A DNA stretch of 64,000 nt from Dongia_A sp044226685 (GTDB taxonomy: Bacteria; Pseudomonadota; Alphaproteobacteria; Dongiales; Dongiaceae). Under the pieces are notes generated by a model. It saw only the letters and a list, made by a program, of their open reading frames with translations. It did not search any database and was not told where the DNA came from. Position numbers and translations under genes: made by a program. Location: assembly GCA_044226685.1 (NCBI GenBank), contig JBGAGP010000002.1, positions 1 to 64,000 on the forward strand. Direction: 5' to 3'. This document shows positions 51,373 to 60,630 of this stretch, piece by piece (positions within the stretch are counted from its first letter, which is position 1; every line of letters begins with the position of its first letter).

Positions 51373-52431
51373 ATGACGATCACGGTCGACGGCATCTCCA
51401 AGAGCTTCAACGATTTCCAGGCGCTGAAGGGTGTAGATCTGACCGCCTCGCGCGGCGAGTTCATCGCGCTGCTGGGGCCGTCGGGCTCCGGCAAGACCAC
51501 CTTGCTGCGCATCCTGGCCGGCCTCGAATTCGCCGATAGCGGGCGCCTGCTGTTCGACGGGCGCGACGTGGCCTCGCAGGGTGCCGGCGAGCGCAATGTC
51601 GGGTTCGTGTTCCAGCACTACGCGCTGTTCAAGCACATGACCGTCGCCGAGAATGTCAGCTTCGGCCTCCGGGTGAAGCCGCGCGCCCAGCGCCCGCCAA
51701 AGGCGCAGATCGACCGGCAGGTCAATGAGCTGCTGCGCCTGGTGCAGCTCGAGCGCCTCGGCGACCGCTATCCGGCGCAGCTTTCCGGCGGCCAGCGGCA
51801 GCGCGTGGCGCTGGCCCGCGCGCTCGCCATCCAGCCGGGCGTGCTGCTGCTCGACGAGCCGTTCGGTGCGCTCGACGCCAAGGTGCGCAAGGAGCTCCGC
51901 CGCTGGCTGCGCCGCCTGCACGACGACATGCAGCTGACCTCGATCTTCGTCACCCACGACCAGGAGGAGGCGCTGGAGCTCGCCGACCGCATCGCGGTGA
52001 TGAAGGACGGCCGCATCGAGCAGATCGGCACGCCAAGCGAGATCTACCACCAGCCGGCGACGGCCTTCGTCTACGAGTTCCTCGGCAACGCCAACCGGTT
52101 GGCTTGCCGCATCGATCGCGGCCGCGCCATTGTCGGCGGGCTGGATTTGCCGGCGCCGGAATATCCCGACTTGCGTGACGCGGCCGGCGTCGCCTTCGTG
52201 CGGCCGCACGATCTCGCCATCGCCGATGCACGGCAGAGCGGGCTGGAAGCGCGGGTGCGCCAGATCTTCGTCGCCGGCCCGGCCATCCGCGTCGAGCTGT
52301 CGCTGCTCTCGACCGGCGACATGCTGGAGGCGGAGGTGCCACATGGCACCGATCTCGGCGGGCTGATCGTCCCGGACAAGCTGGTGACCCTGACGCCGAC
52401 CCGCATCCGCGCGTTTCCCGACGCGGCGTAG
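51373..52431 (+). CDS. cysA: Sulfate ABC transporter ATPase CysA
   Basis: A 352-residue ATPase: Walker A GPSGSGKTT, signature LSGGQRQRVALARAL, Walker B LLLDEPFGALDAKVRKELRRWLRRLH (CysA-type sequence after Walker B), then a C-terminal TOBE-like domain with VRPHDLAI. It energises CysTW for sulfate/thiosulfate uptake. ATG 51373 lies 12 bases after cysW with GGGAG upstream. Last gene of the operon; a repeat follows. Confidence 0.93.
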   Translation: MTITVDGISKSFNDFQALKGVDLTASRGEFIALLGPSGSGKTTLLRILAGLEFADSGRLLFDGRDVASQGAGERNVGFVFQHYALFKHMTVAENVSFGLRVKPRAQRPPKAQIDRQVNELLRLVQLERLGDRYPAQLSGGQRQRVALARALAIQPGVLLLDEPFGALDAKVRKELRRWLRRLHDDMQLTSIFVTHDQEEALELADRIAVMKDGRIEQIGTPSEIYHQPATAFVYEFLGNANRLACRIDRGRAIVGGLDLPAPEYPDLRDAAGVAFVRPHDLAIADARQSGLEARVRQIFVAGPAIRVELSLLSTGDMLEAEVPHGTDLGGLIVPDKLVTLTPTRIRAFPDAA

Positions 52432-52447
52432 GCCCGCCGCACTCATT

Positions 52448-52528
52448 CGTCATGCCCGGGCTTGACCCGGGCATCCAGGTTTGCGGCTATGGCATTTGGA
52501 TTGCCGGGTCAAGCCCGGCAATGACGAA
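52448..52528. repeat. Dispersed palindromic repeat, copy 5
   Basis: CGTCATGCCCGGGCTTGACC (52448 on) is mirrored by GGGTCAAGCCCGGCAATGAC (52505 on). It lies between the convergent cysA and metallopeptidase genes, again in a terminator position. Confidence 0.88.
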
Positions 52529-52547
52529 ATAGCTTTGAGCGATCGCG

Positions 52548-53492
52548 TCAGAGGCTCTTCGCGTTGAAGGTGTCGCAGGCTTCGATATCGCCGGTCTGGT
52601 AGCCGGTCTTGAACCAGCGCTGGCGCTGCGCGGCGCTGCCGTGGGTGAAGCTGTCCGGCACCACGCGCCCGGTCGCCTGCTTCTGCAGGGTGTCGTCGCC
52701 GACGGCGCTGGCGGCGCCAAGCGCCTCGTCGATGTCGCCGGGCTCGATCATGCCCTGTTCCTTCTGCGCACGGTTGGCCCAGATGCCGGCGAAGCAATCG
52801 GCCTGCAACTCGACCCGCACGGAGAGCGCATTGGCCTCGGTCTCGCCCATGGAGCGGCGCGCGGCGTCGACCTGCTCCTCGATGCCCAGCACCTTCTGCA
52901 CGTGATGGCCGACCTCATGGGCGATGACATAGGCCTGGGCGAAATCGCCCGGCGCGCCGAAGCGTTGCGACAGCTCGTCGAAGAAATCGAGATCGAGGTA
53001 GACCTTCTCGTCGCCCGGGCAATAGAACGGCCCGACCGCCGATTGGGCGAAGCCGCAGGCGGATTGCGCGCCGCCGGAGAACAGCACCAGGCGCGGATCG
53101 CGGTATTGCGCGCCGACCTGCGGCAGGATCGCCTGCCAGGTGTCTTCCGTGTCGGCGAGGACGACGGAGACGAATTCCTTCAGCTCCTCCTGGCCCGCCG
53201 GGGCGAAGGCGCTGTCGGTCGCCTGCTGCCCCTGTGGGGAATAGCCGGAATCGTAGTTGCCGGTGTCCAGGTTCCCCGACAGCAGCGACAGCGGATTGAT
53301 GCCGAGGAACCAGGCGATGCCGAGCAGGATCAGGATGCCGAACAGGCCGATGCCGCCGCCGCGCCCGCCGATGCGGCCGCCACCGAGGCCGCCCAGACCT
53401 CCCAGCCCGCCAAGTCCCCCACCGCCCATGCCGCCACCCATGCCGCGGCGATCCTCGATGTTGCTGCTCTGGCGGCGGCCTCTCCACTGCAT
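52548..53492 (-). CDS. YpfJ-type neutral zinc metallopeptidase
   Basis: A 314-residue membrane-anchored protein of the putative neutral zinc metallopeptidase family. The N-terminal MQWRGRRQSSNIEDRRG is a family signature, followed by a long glycine-rich linker, one helix (about 48-67) and a periplasmic domain with HEVGHH (H192, E193, H196). Cysteines in SACGFA, PFYCPG and ADCFAG are usual for the family. Activity is not experimentally established for most members. Stand-alone gene converging on cysA. Confidence 0.88.
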   Translation of the reverse strand: MQWRGRRQSSNIEDRRGMGGGMGGGGLGGLGGLGGLGGGRIGGRGGGIGLFGILILLGIAWFLGINPLSLLSGNLDTGNYDSGYSPQGQQATDSAFAPAGQEELKEFVSVVLADTEDTWQAILPQVGAQYRDPRLVLFSGGAQSACGFAQSAVGPFYCPGDEKVYLDLDFFDELSQRFGAPGDFAQAYVIAHEVGHHVQKVLGIEEQVDAARRSMGETEANALSVRVELQADCFAGIWANRAQKEQGMIEPGDIDEALGAASAVGDDTLQKQATGRVVPDSFTHGSAAQRQRWFKTGYQTGDIEACDTFNAKSL

Positions 53493-53635
53493 GGCGCTGC
53501 TCCCGATCTCCGGTCCAATGGCGCTAGGCTAGCGCAAATCCTCGGCGCGCGCATGCGTGCAGCGCGCGGCCGGCCGGCATCAACCGATGCGGCGGATAAA
53601 TGTTCCGATAAGTGTATACTATCAGACGGCGGGGA

Positions 53636-54628
53636 TCAGCCTTGCGTGCCGCCCGCGTCGGAGATTTCGCGGGTGCGCTGGCTGATGCGGCGGATGATCT
53701 CCGCCACCGGCGAATTGGCATTGGCGGCGCCGGCCAGGGCTTCGGCCTCGATCAGACGCTTTTCGGCATCGAGCAAGGCGTTGACCAGTTCCTGCTCCGC
53801 CGGGGTCGCCGCGGCCTCAGTCCCGGCCTCGGCCGCCTCCGCATCGGGGTCGGCGACGATATCGCCGGCTTCGCTCATGGCGATGTCGGCGATGGCTTCG
53901 GGCTCGTCCGCAATCGCGGCGGGTTCGGCGACGTCCTCGGCCACTTCTTCGGCAACGGGCGCCAGATGTTCCTCGGCCTCCGGCTCGGCGGCCAGGGCCA
54001 GCTGGCCCGCGGTTTCGGCCTTTTTCACCGACGTGGCGACGACGCTGAGGATGCGGCCACGGGCGGGGGCCTGGGCCCGCACCGGGGCAGGCTCGGGCGC
54101 CGGCGCCGGGGCGACGATCTCGGCTTCAGCCTCGGCCGCCGCTTCAGCCATCTCCTCGGCGGTCTCTTCCGCCGCGGCTTCGACGATGGTCTCGGCCCCG
54201 GCTTCGGGCTGCTCTTCCTGCATCAGCGTCTTGATGCCGCCTTCCAGGCGACGCATCACGTCGGGAATGGCCGAGCCCTTGTGGGATTCGATCGCCGCCA
54301 GCAGCTCGAGCAGCATGCGGCGCAGCTGCTCGTTGTGCACCTCGCGCTGGCCGAGCCTGGCCTGCGCAGCGCTCAAGGCGTTGTGCGCCTGGATCAGCGC
54401 GGTCTTGGCCTCGTCGCGCTCCACACTCATGCGCCCGACGGTGGCCTGCAATTCGGTGACTTCGGATTGCAGCTTCTCGAGATCCTGGCGCTGGCGCGCC
54501 AGCGAGCCCTCGACGATGGCGACGATGTCGTTAAGGCGGAGGCCGTAGCGGCGCTCTTCCTCGGCGCTCTGCTGCAGCCGCTCCTGCGCCGCGGCGACGC
54601 GCGACTGCAACTCGGTCAAATCGTCCAT
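53636..54628 (-). CDS. Coiled-coil, Ala/Glu-rich protein of unknown function
   Basis: A 330-residue protein. Residues 1-125 are a heptad-rich coiled coil (MDDLTELQSRVAAAQERLQ onwards), then comes a low-complexity Ala/Glu/Pro region (about 140-285) and a short helical C-terminus. No signal peptide or membrane segment is seen. ATG 54628 is chosen since it begins the coiled coil; a longer frame reaches 54679. I do not recognise the family. It may be a cytoplasmic scaffold or a cell-division/chemotaxis accessory, but nothing here shows that. Confidence 0.65.
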   Translation of the reverse strand: MDDLTELQSRVAAAQERLQQSAEEERRYGLRLNDIVAIVEGSLARQRQDLEKLQSEVTELQATVGRMSVERDEAKTALIQAHNALSAAQARLGQREVHNEQLRRMLLELLAAIESHKGSAIPDVMRRLEGGIKTLMQEEQPEAGAETIVEAAAEETAEEMAEAAAEAEAEIVAPAPAPEPAPVRAQAPARGRILSVVATSVKKAETAGQLALAAEPEAEEHLAPVAEEVAEDVAEPAAIADEPEAIADIAMSEAGDIVADPDAEAAEAGTEAAATPAEQELVNALLDAEKRLIEAEALAGAANANSPVAEIIRRISQRTREISDAGGTQG

Positions 54629-54697
54629 GAAGCTGCCATGCCCCTCGGAGTCCCTGGAAAACCAGGGAAAACATGGCACAGTTTGGTGAAAAGATCG

Positions 54698-54734
54698 TTA
54701 AAAAGCCGGGCGACGTCGTAACGACTGCCCGGCT
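54698..54734 (-). terminator. Rho-independent terminator after the DUF882 gene
   Basis: On the minus strand AGCCGGGC (54734-54727) pairs with GCCCGGCT (54711-54704), with an inner GTCGT/ACGAC stem, followed by TTTTTAA. It lies 22 bases after the DUF882 stop. Confidence 0.8.
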
Positions 54735-54755
54735 GGCGCCCCGTCGGCGGGTGTT

Positions 54756-55352
54756 CTACCAGCGGCGGACGCGGCCGGTGTCGACGTGGACGAAGTCGGA
54801 TTTGGCGTAGTAGCCGACGCCGCCGGACTTCATGCCGATGGCGGTATCGCGCAGGTCGCTGAGCGCCACGTCATAGAGGCGGATGTCGACCGCTTTCGCT
54901 TCCATGTGCATGGAATGCTTGGCGACACCGTTGCTGGCCGAGGCGAGCATGGCGTTGGTCTTGGGCGAGCGGTAGCCGGAGATGATCTGGAAAGCCTTGC
55001 GGCTGCCGGTGCGGCGGTGCAACTCGACCAGGAGATCCAGCAGCGTCGGATCCATCTTGGCGATCTCGCCGGTGCGGAAGTCGCGCAGGACATAGTTGAT
55101 GTCCTTGAGCGCGCCCTTGTCGTAGGTCCCGTCCTTCCAATAGGTGGCGAGGATCTTTTCGTTGGTATGGGTGTTCACGAAGCCGAGGGTTCGCGTGCCG
55201 CTCTGCGGCAGGGCGGCGAGCGCGCTGCTCAGCGGGGTCGAAACGCCGAGCGCCACGAGGCCAAGGCCGAAGCCCAGGGCCCGGCGGCGGCCGAGCAGGC
55301 AGTTGGACAGCGTCGAATCCGGGAAATCCGGGATCTCGTTGCGGTCGGTCAT
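54756..55352 (-). CDS. DUF882/YcbK-family exported protein (peptidase M15-like)
   Basis: A 198-residue protein of the YcbK family related to M15 D,D-carboxypeptidases. Zinc-site-like segments SGYRSPKTN, SMHMEAKAVDIR and the C-terminal DFVHVDTG are present. An N-terminal twin-arginine-like signal (GRRRALGFGLGLVALG) suggests Tat export. It probably trims peptidoglycan. ATG 55352 is chosen because GAGGGAG precedes it; two in-frame ATGs lie within that stretch. The 253-base gap upstream holds its promoter; nothing else was seen there. Confidence 0.87.
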   Translation of the reverse strand: MTDRNEIPDFPDSTLSNCLLGRRRALGFGLGLVALGVSTPLSSALAALPQSGTRTLGFVNTHTNEKILATYWKDGTYDKGALKDINYVLRDFRTGEIAKMDPTLLDLLVELHRRTGSRKAFQIISGYRSPKTNAMLASASNGVAKHSMHMEAKAVDIRLYDVALSDLRDTAIGMKSGGVGYYAKSDFVHVDTGRVRRW

Positions 55353-55605
55353 GCGTCGCATCTCCCTCATCCCAAAGCCGGTTTCCCAACTCCGGGCAGC
55401 TTGCGAAACTTCGCTGGCCCGGCAGCAAGCCGTCCCCTGCTTGCCGCCACGGCTCGGAAAACCCGAGCCTAACCTATTGGTCTGTATGGCGAATGACCGT
55501 TTCGGATCGTCCGCTGGTCAAAAATTGCCATAGGCCGGACTCCATTGCAACGCCAAAAGGCTAGGATTTGGTTAACCAGTTCACAGCCTTGGCCGCTTTT
55601 TGGCC

Positions 55606-57204
55606 TCAATAGCCGAGGGCGAGGCCGTCCTTGCGTGGCTCCGACCCGGCGATCAGCACGCCGCGCTTCCAGTCGATGGCGATGGCCTGGCCGCCGCCGA
55701 GCGGCTCCGCCGGATCGGCCGGGACGATGGCATGGCCGCGCTCCAGCAGCGCGCGGCGCAGGTCGTCGGGAATGCCGGATTCGACGGTCACCGCGCCTTC
55801 CTCGAAGAACAGGCGCGGGCAATCGAGGGCCGCCTGCGGGTCCATGCCGAAATCAAGCATGTTGCCCAGCACATGCACCTGGCCCACCGGCTGGTAGTGG
55901 CCGCCCATGACGCCGAAGGAGATCAGCGGCTTGCCGCCCTTGGTCACCATCGCCGGGATGATCGTGTGCAGCGAGCGCTTGCCAGGGCCGATGCAGTTCG
56001 GATGGCCGGGCTCGACCACGAAGCAGGCGCCGCGATTCTGCATCAGCACGCCGCTCTTCGGCGCCATGCGCGCGCTGCCGAAGCCCCAGTAGATCGAGTT
56101 GATGAAGCTGACGGCGGTGCGGTCCTTGTCGACCACGGTGAGATAGGTGGTGTCGGGATGTGGCATGGCCGGCGGCGGGGCCGCCATTGCGCGCCTGTGA
56201 TCGATGCGCGCGGCCAGCGCCCTCGCATGGGCGGGAGAGAGCAGGCGCTTCACCGGCACTTTGGCGAAATCGGGATCGGCGATGTGGCGGTCGCGCTCGG
56301 CATAGGCGAGCTTGCCGGCCTCGATCTGCTGGTGGCAGCGCTCGGCCGAGAGCGGCCCGTCGCCGGCCGGCAGGGTGCCGAGGATGTTCAGCATCAGCAG
56401 CGCGGTCAGGCCCTGGCCCGGCGGCGGGCATTCCCAGACCTTGGCGCCGCGATAGGTGGTCGCGACGGGCGCGGCGTAATCGCCCTCGTGCCGGGCGAAA
56501 TCCTCCAGGCGGTGCAGCCCGCCTTCGGCACGCAGGCGGCGCACCATGTCGGCCGCGATCCAGCCGCGATAGAACGGGTCCGGCCCATGCTTGGCGATGG
56601 CGGCGAGCGCCTTGGCGAGCGCCGGCAGGGCGATGCGGTCGCCGGCCTTCGGCGCCTGACCGCGCGGCAGCATGGTGGCGCGCGCGGCGCGGTCGGGGCG
56701 CATGCGGTCGGCGTCGCGGGCCCAGTCGCTCGCCACGCGCGGCGCCACGACGAAGCCCTTCTTGGCCAACTGGATCGCCGGCTGCAGCAGGCGGTCGATG
56801 CCGAGCTTGCCGTGATCCTCGGCGAGGCGGCACCAGGCCTCGACCGCGCCCGGCACGGTGACGGCGTGGACGCTGTCCGGCGCGATGCGGCCGATGCCGC
56901 GATCGAGGAACCATTCCGCGCTCGCGGCCAGCGGCGCGCGGCCGGCGCCGTTATAGGCAATGACCTTGTCGCGGCCCTTGGGCGCGATGAGCACGAAGCA
57001 ATCGCCGCCGATGCCGGTCATCGCCGGCTCGATCACCGCCAGCGCCGCAGCGGCCGCGATTGCCGCATCGACGGCATTGCCGCCGGCGCGCAGGGTGTCG
57101 ATGGCGATCAGCGTCGCCAAAGGGTGTGAGGTGGCGGCGGCGCCGCGCTCGGCAAGCACCGCCGAGCGGCGCGGTTGCTGGAAATCACGATGAAGGTCGA
57201 ACAG
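55606..57204 (-). CDS. ggt: Gamma-glutamyltransferase family protein
   Basis: A 532-residue Ntn hydrolase that moves the gamma-glutamyl group of glutathione or similar compounds. The self-processing Thr is T352 (PDTTYLTVVDKD), with downstream SFINSIYWGFGS and GVMGGHYQPVGQ. No signal peptide. In-frame sequence continues upstream of the first GTG (57159) to the preceding gene's stop and matches the usual family N-terminus (FDLHRDFQQPRRSAVLAERG). No ATG, GTG or TTG exists in this extension, but CTG 57204 has TGGAG at 6-base spacing, so I take it as the start. Downstream of the FecR gene and probably cotranscribed with it. Confidence 0.82.
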   Translation of the reverse strand: MFDLHRDFQQPRRSAVLAERGAAATSHPLATLIAIDTLRAGGNAVDAAIAAAAALAVIEPAMTGIGGDCFVLIAPKGRDKVIAYNGAGRAPLAASAEWFLDRGIGRIAPDSVHAVTVPGAVEAWCRLAEDHGKLGIDRLLQPAIQLAKKGFVVAPRVASDWARDADRMRPDRAARATMLPRGQAPKAGDRIALPALAKALAAIAKHGPDPFYRGWIAADMVRRLRAEGGLHRLEDFARHEGDYAAPVATTYRGAKVWECPPPGQGLTALLMLNILGTLPAGDGPLSAERCHQQIEAGKLAYAERDRHIADPDFAKVPVKRLLSPAHARALAARIDHRRAMAAPPPAMPHPDTTYLTVVDKDRTAVSFINSIYWGFGSARMAPKSGVLMQNRGACFVVEPGHPNCIGPGKRSLHTIIPAMVTKGGKPLISFGVMGGHYQPVGQVHVLGNMLDFGMDPQAALDCPRLFFEEGAVTVESGIPDDLRRALLERGHAIVPADPAEPLGGGQAIAIDWKRGVLIAGSEPRKDGLALGY

Positions 57205-57237
57205 GGCGGGCTCCAGGATTTTGGCGGGATCGGAAGA

Positions 57238-58452
57238 TCAGGGCTGGACCGGTGCCGGCCCCGCGCCGCTCAGCGTGTAGGGGCCGCCAAGCGCCGGGTC
57301 GACGGTGTAGGACACCGCCGTGTCGATCTGATTCGGTCCGATGGAATAATCGACAGTGATGAAATCGTCGACTGCGGAATCGATGACGAAGCCGCTCTCA
57401 TGCAGATTGTCGAAACCCTGGGTGAAGGGATCGTGCAGCAGCGGGAAGGTGCCGCTGAAGGTGCCCGGCGTGCCGGTGGCGAAGACGCTGATCAAGCCGC
57501 TGAACTCACGGCTGCCCAGGTCGAGCGTGTAGTTGACGTCGTAATCGGCGATGAAGCCGCCGGGGCCGGTCAGCGGGATGTCGTCGGCGAAATAGGTGAG
57601 CTGCCCGCTCGGCAGGTTGGTGGTCGATTCGAAGCCGACCGTCTGCGCCGGGTCGGTGCTGTCGTAGATGTCGCCGAGATCGCCGGAGAACGGCCCGCCA
57701 TCGGCGGTGGGCTGGCCGGAGGCGTCGACCAGTTCGGCGCCGCCCAGATAGTCGCCGCCGCCGCCGCCGGTCAGTGGATCGAACAGCCGCGTCAGCTTGG
57801 CCGCCGAATCGTCTTCCAGCGGCGCCGGGTCGGTGATCGAGCCGTCGGGGCGGATCAACACGAAGAAGCCGGCGCGCTTCAGGATCTTGGTTTCCTTCGC
57901 GGTGCTGATCACGATCTGGCTCGGCTTCTTGCCGGCGGAGTTGCGGTCGCCGGTGCCGCTGAGCGCCACGATGCAGCCGCTGGCGTCGCAATTGCCCTGG
58001 GTCGTGGTGCCGCGGATGGTGAGCACGGCATTGGGCAGGGTCAGCTTGGTCCCGTCGGGATTGGCGCGGGCGACGCCGCCGGTGATCAGGCGGAAGGCGC
58101 CTTCCTTCACCGAGGCGGCGAGGGAGGCGCCGCCGGAGGCGGGGTCGTAGACGAACTCGTCGATCACCAGGGACGCATTCTCGCCCATGGTGATCGCGGT
58201 CTGGTCCAGCAGCATGATCTGCAGGCGCGACTGGGCATGGGTGTTGACCGCGTCGCCCATGACGATGCCCTGGCCGCTGGCGACCTGGTCGACGGTCTCG
58301 TTGCGGGCGGGCGATTGCAGCGCCACTTGCCCCTGCACCGCGCCCGCGACTCCGGCGGGGTCGCCCAGCGCGGCGAAGGCGGCCGGCGCGCCGACCGACG
58401 CGGCCACGGCCGCCACCGCAAATCCGGATGCAATCCTGCGCGAGCGTGTCAT
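57238..58452 (-). CDS. FecR-domain exported protein
   Basis: A 404-residue protein with a signal peptide (hydrophobic 10-28, cleavage AFA/AL). Residues 40-180 form a FecR domain: NETVDQVASGQGIVMGDAVNT, RLQIMLLDQTAITMGENASLVID and LTIRGTTTQG. The C-terminal 200 residues are Gly/Asp-rich, beta-type, without transmembrane or lipobox features. FecR-domain proteins in alphaproteobacteria are often surface or scaffold proteins rather than anti-sigma factors, and no sigma factor gene is nearby. A Slam-like barrel gene lies 2 kb upstream on the same strand. ATG 58452 follows GGGGAAAGAG. Confidence 0.83.
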   Translation of the reverse strand: MTRSRRIASGFAVAAVAASVGAPAAFAALGDPAGVAGAVQGQVALQSPARNETVDQVASGQGIVMGDAVNTHAQSRLQIMLLDQTAITMGENASLVIDEFVYDPASGGASLAASVKEGAFRLITGGVARANPDGTKLTLPNAVLTIRGTTTQGNCDASGCIVALSGTGDRNSAGKKPSQIVISTAKETKILKRAGFFVLIRPDGSITDPAPLEDDSAAKLTRLFDPLTGGGGGDYLGGAELVDASGQPTADGGPFSGDLGDIYDSTDPAQTVGFESTTNLPSGQLTYFADDIPLTGPGGFIADYDVNYTLDLGSREFSGLISVFATGTPGTFSGTFPLLHDPFTQGFDNLHESGFVIDSAVDDFITVDYSIGPNQIDTAVSYTVDPALGGPYTLSGAGPAPVQP

Positions 58453-58663
58453 CTGGCTCTTTCCCCGCAGCGGCCGCGCTCGGGCGGCCCGTGGCGGTAG
58501 TTGAGCCATGAAACCGCCATCCTGGCAAGTCCGGCAGGCCACGCGGCTCCCATGCACGGGCGCCGGACGGCGATGCAAGCCTGCGTTGCACCGGGTGGAC
58601 GCGGTGGGATAGGGTTGTCGCATCGATGCGCAGTGGGGCGCAGCGCTTTCGCGGCGGGGGAAC

Positions 58664-60613
58664 ATGCGCGGCAGCCGATGGGTTGGGATACTGGCGGTGG
58701 CGCTGGGGCTTATGGGCGCGCCCTTCGCGGCGGCGCGTGCCGAATCCGGCGTGCCGATCGACCTCAAATCGGTCATCTCCAAGCTCGGCGGGCAACCCTG
58801 CCCGAGCGGCAACCTCACCTGCGTCTCGCTGGAGATGCCGGTCGATCATCGCGCCAACGACCCGAGCGCGAAGCTCAAGATCACCTTCGCGGTCAGCTTC
58901 GCCAGCGTGGAGAGCAAGGGCATCCTGTTCTACGTCGTCGGCGGACCCGGCGGCAGCGGCCTCGGCCTCGCCGACGACTATCTCTCCGCCTTCGACGAGC
59001 GGCTGACCCAGAACATGGACATCGTGTTCTTCGACCAGCGCGGCATCGGCCCCGATCATGGGCTGGAGTGCCCCAAGGCGCAGGGCGTGTTCGATTCGGC
59101 CGAGCTGTCGGTGGCCGATGCCGATGGCAGCATCGCCGCGGCGAAGCGCTTCGCCGAGGATTGCGTGGCGGAACTGAAATCGCGCGACCTGCTGCCCTTT
59201 GTCGATACCGAGCAGGCGATCCGCGACCTGGAGCAGTTCCGCCTGGCGATCGGCGATCCCAAGGTGTGGATCTATGGCGAGAGCTACGGCACCCAGTTCG
59301 CCCAGCAATACGCCGCCGCGTTTCCTGCCGCGGTCAAGGGCGTCATCGTCGATGGCGTGGTCGACCTCACGCTGAGCTTCGGCGGCTACTATGCCGCCTA
59401 TACCGAGGGCGCCGAACGCATCCTGGCCCGCGTGCTGGCCTCCTGCGGCGAGGTGCCGGGCTGCCGCGACGACATGCGGGGCGACGCGGCCAAGGTCTAT
59501 GACGACCTCGCGGCGCAGCTGGCAAAGGGCCCGATCGAGATCGATTTCCCGATGGGCGACGGCAGCATCGCCAAGCGCAAGCTCACCTCCGGCATGCTCG
59601 ACGCCAATGCCTTCTATGCGCTGTACGGGCCGGATGATCGCGCGGGATTCCTGCGCGCGCTCGCCGCCGCGTCGCGCGGCCAGCTGTTGCCGATGCTGCG
59701 GCTCGGCTATTCCAACCTGGCGCTCGACCCGGCGACCGAGCTGGGCACGCCCGACCCCTCCTGGTTCGGCGCCGCCTACTACGCCATCACCTGCACCGAC
59801 TACGCGGAAGGCGGCGAGGACCACGACGCCACCGCGCGGCAGATCATGGCCGATGCCGCGGCGGAGGCGCCGCGCGCGCCGCGCCTGCTCCGCTCGTTCT
59901 ATGCCGAGCGTCTGGCCTGCGCCTATTGGCCCCGGCGCGGACCGGTGCAGCGCCCGGCGCCCTTCGCCGGCGGCGACTATCCGACCCTGATCCTCAACGC
60001 CGACACCGACCCGATCACCCCGATCTCGATGTCCTACGCGGTGATGGACCACGCGAAGAACGGTTACCTGGTGGCGATGGAAGGCGGCCCGCACGTGATC
60101 TGGGGACGCGGGCTGAGCTGCCCGGACGAAATCGTCTATTCGCTCTTGTTTGACGGCACCTTGCCGGAGGCGAAGGAGCAGATCTGCAGCCAGTCCTTCA
60201 TCGGCGCCTATGAGCGGCTGACCATGACGCGGCCGGGCGATGCCGCCGATCCCTACACGTTGGCCCGCGCGCTGGAGACCGAGATCAACGAATCGCCGCC
60301 GCTCTACAACTGGGACGGCGGGGATTCGCTGGCCGTCGGCTGCGACCACGGCGGCACGGTGGAGATCAGCGCGGCGGAGGAGGGCACCGCCTATGCCTTC
60401 AGCAAATGCGCCTGGTGGCCGGGGATCGTGCTCGACGGCACCGGCATCTCGATCGAGGAGGGCGCGGAGAATGTCGGCCTCACCCTCGACCTCGCGATTT
60501 CGGGCGATCACCAGGGCCAGATCACCTATCGCCACAACACCGCGACCGACGCGATGACCCTCAACGGCACCTATGACGGCAAGGTGGTGGCGACGCCGCG
60601 GCCGCTGCCCTAG
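58664..60613 (+). CDS. Exported alpha/beta hydrolase (TAP-type)
   Basis: A 649-residue alpha/beta hydrolase with a signal peptide (hydrophobic 6-24, cleavage ARA/ES). The nucleophile is S207 in YGESYGTQF, GGPGGSG forms the oxyanion region near residue 95, and the TAP-like C-terminal part contains LILNADTDPITP and the catalytic-His region GGPHVIWG. Relatives are tripeptidyl/prolyl aminopeptidases. A further C-terminal 130-residue beta-rich domain follows. The gene runs opposite to its two neighbours, between the FecR and Slam-like genes. Confidence 0.87.
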   Translation: MRGSRWVGILAVALGLMGAPFAAARAESGVPIDLKSVISKLGGQPCPSGNLTCVSLEMPVDHRANDPSAKLKITFAVSFASVESKGILFYVVGGPGGSGLGLADDYLSAFDERLTQNMDIVFFDQRGIGPDHGLECPKAQGVFDSAELSVADADGSIAAAKRFAEDCVAELKSRDLLPFVDTEQAIRDLEQFRLAIGDPKVWIYGESYGTQFAQQYAAAFPAAVKGVIVDGVVDLTLSFGGYYAAYTEGAERILARVLASCGEVPGCRDDMRGDAAKVYDDLAAQLAKGPIEIDFPMGDGSIAKRKLTSGMLDANAFYALYGPDDRAGFLRALAAASRGQLLPMLRLGYSNLALDPATELGTPDPSWFGAAYYAITCTDYAEGGEDHDATARQIMADAAAEAPRAPRLLRSFYAERLACAYWPRRGPVQRPAPFAGGDYPTLILNADTDPITPISMSYAVMDHAKNGYLVAMEGGPHVIWGRGLSCPDEIVYSLLFDGTLPEAKEQICSQSFIGAYERLTMTRPGDAADPYTLARALETEINESPPLYNWDGGDSLAVGCDHGGTVEISAAEEGTAYAFSKCAWWPGIVLDGTGISIEEGAENVGLTLDLAISGDHQGQITYRHNTATDAMTLNGTYDGKVVATPRPLP

Positions 60614-60630
60614 ACGCTGGAATTCGGGCG

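Noticed and set aside
57238..58452. FecR anti-sigma regulator of iron uptake
   Set aside because: No FecI-type sigma factor or TonB receptor nearby and no cytoplasmic N-terminal anti-sigma part; it is an exported FecR-domain protein.
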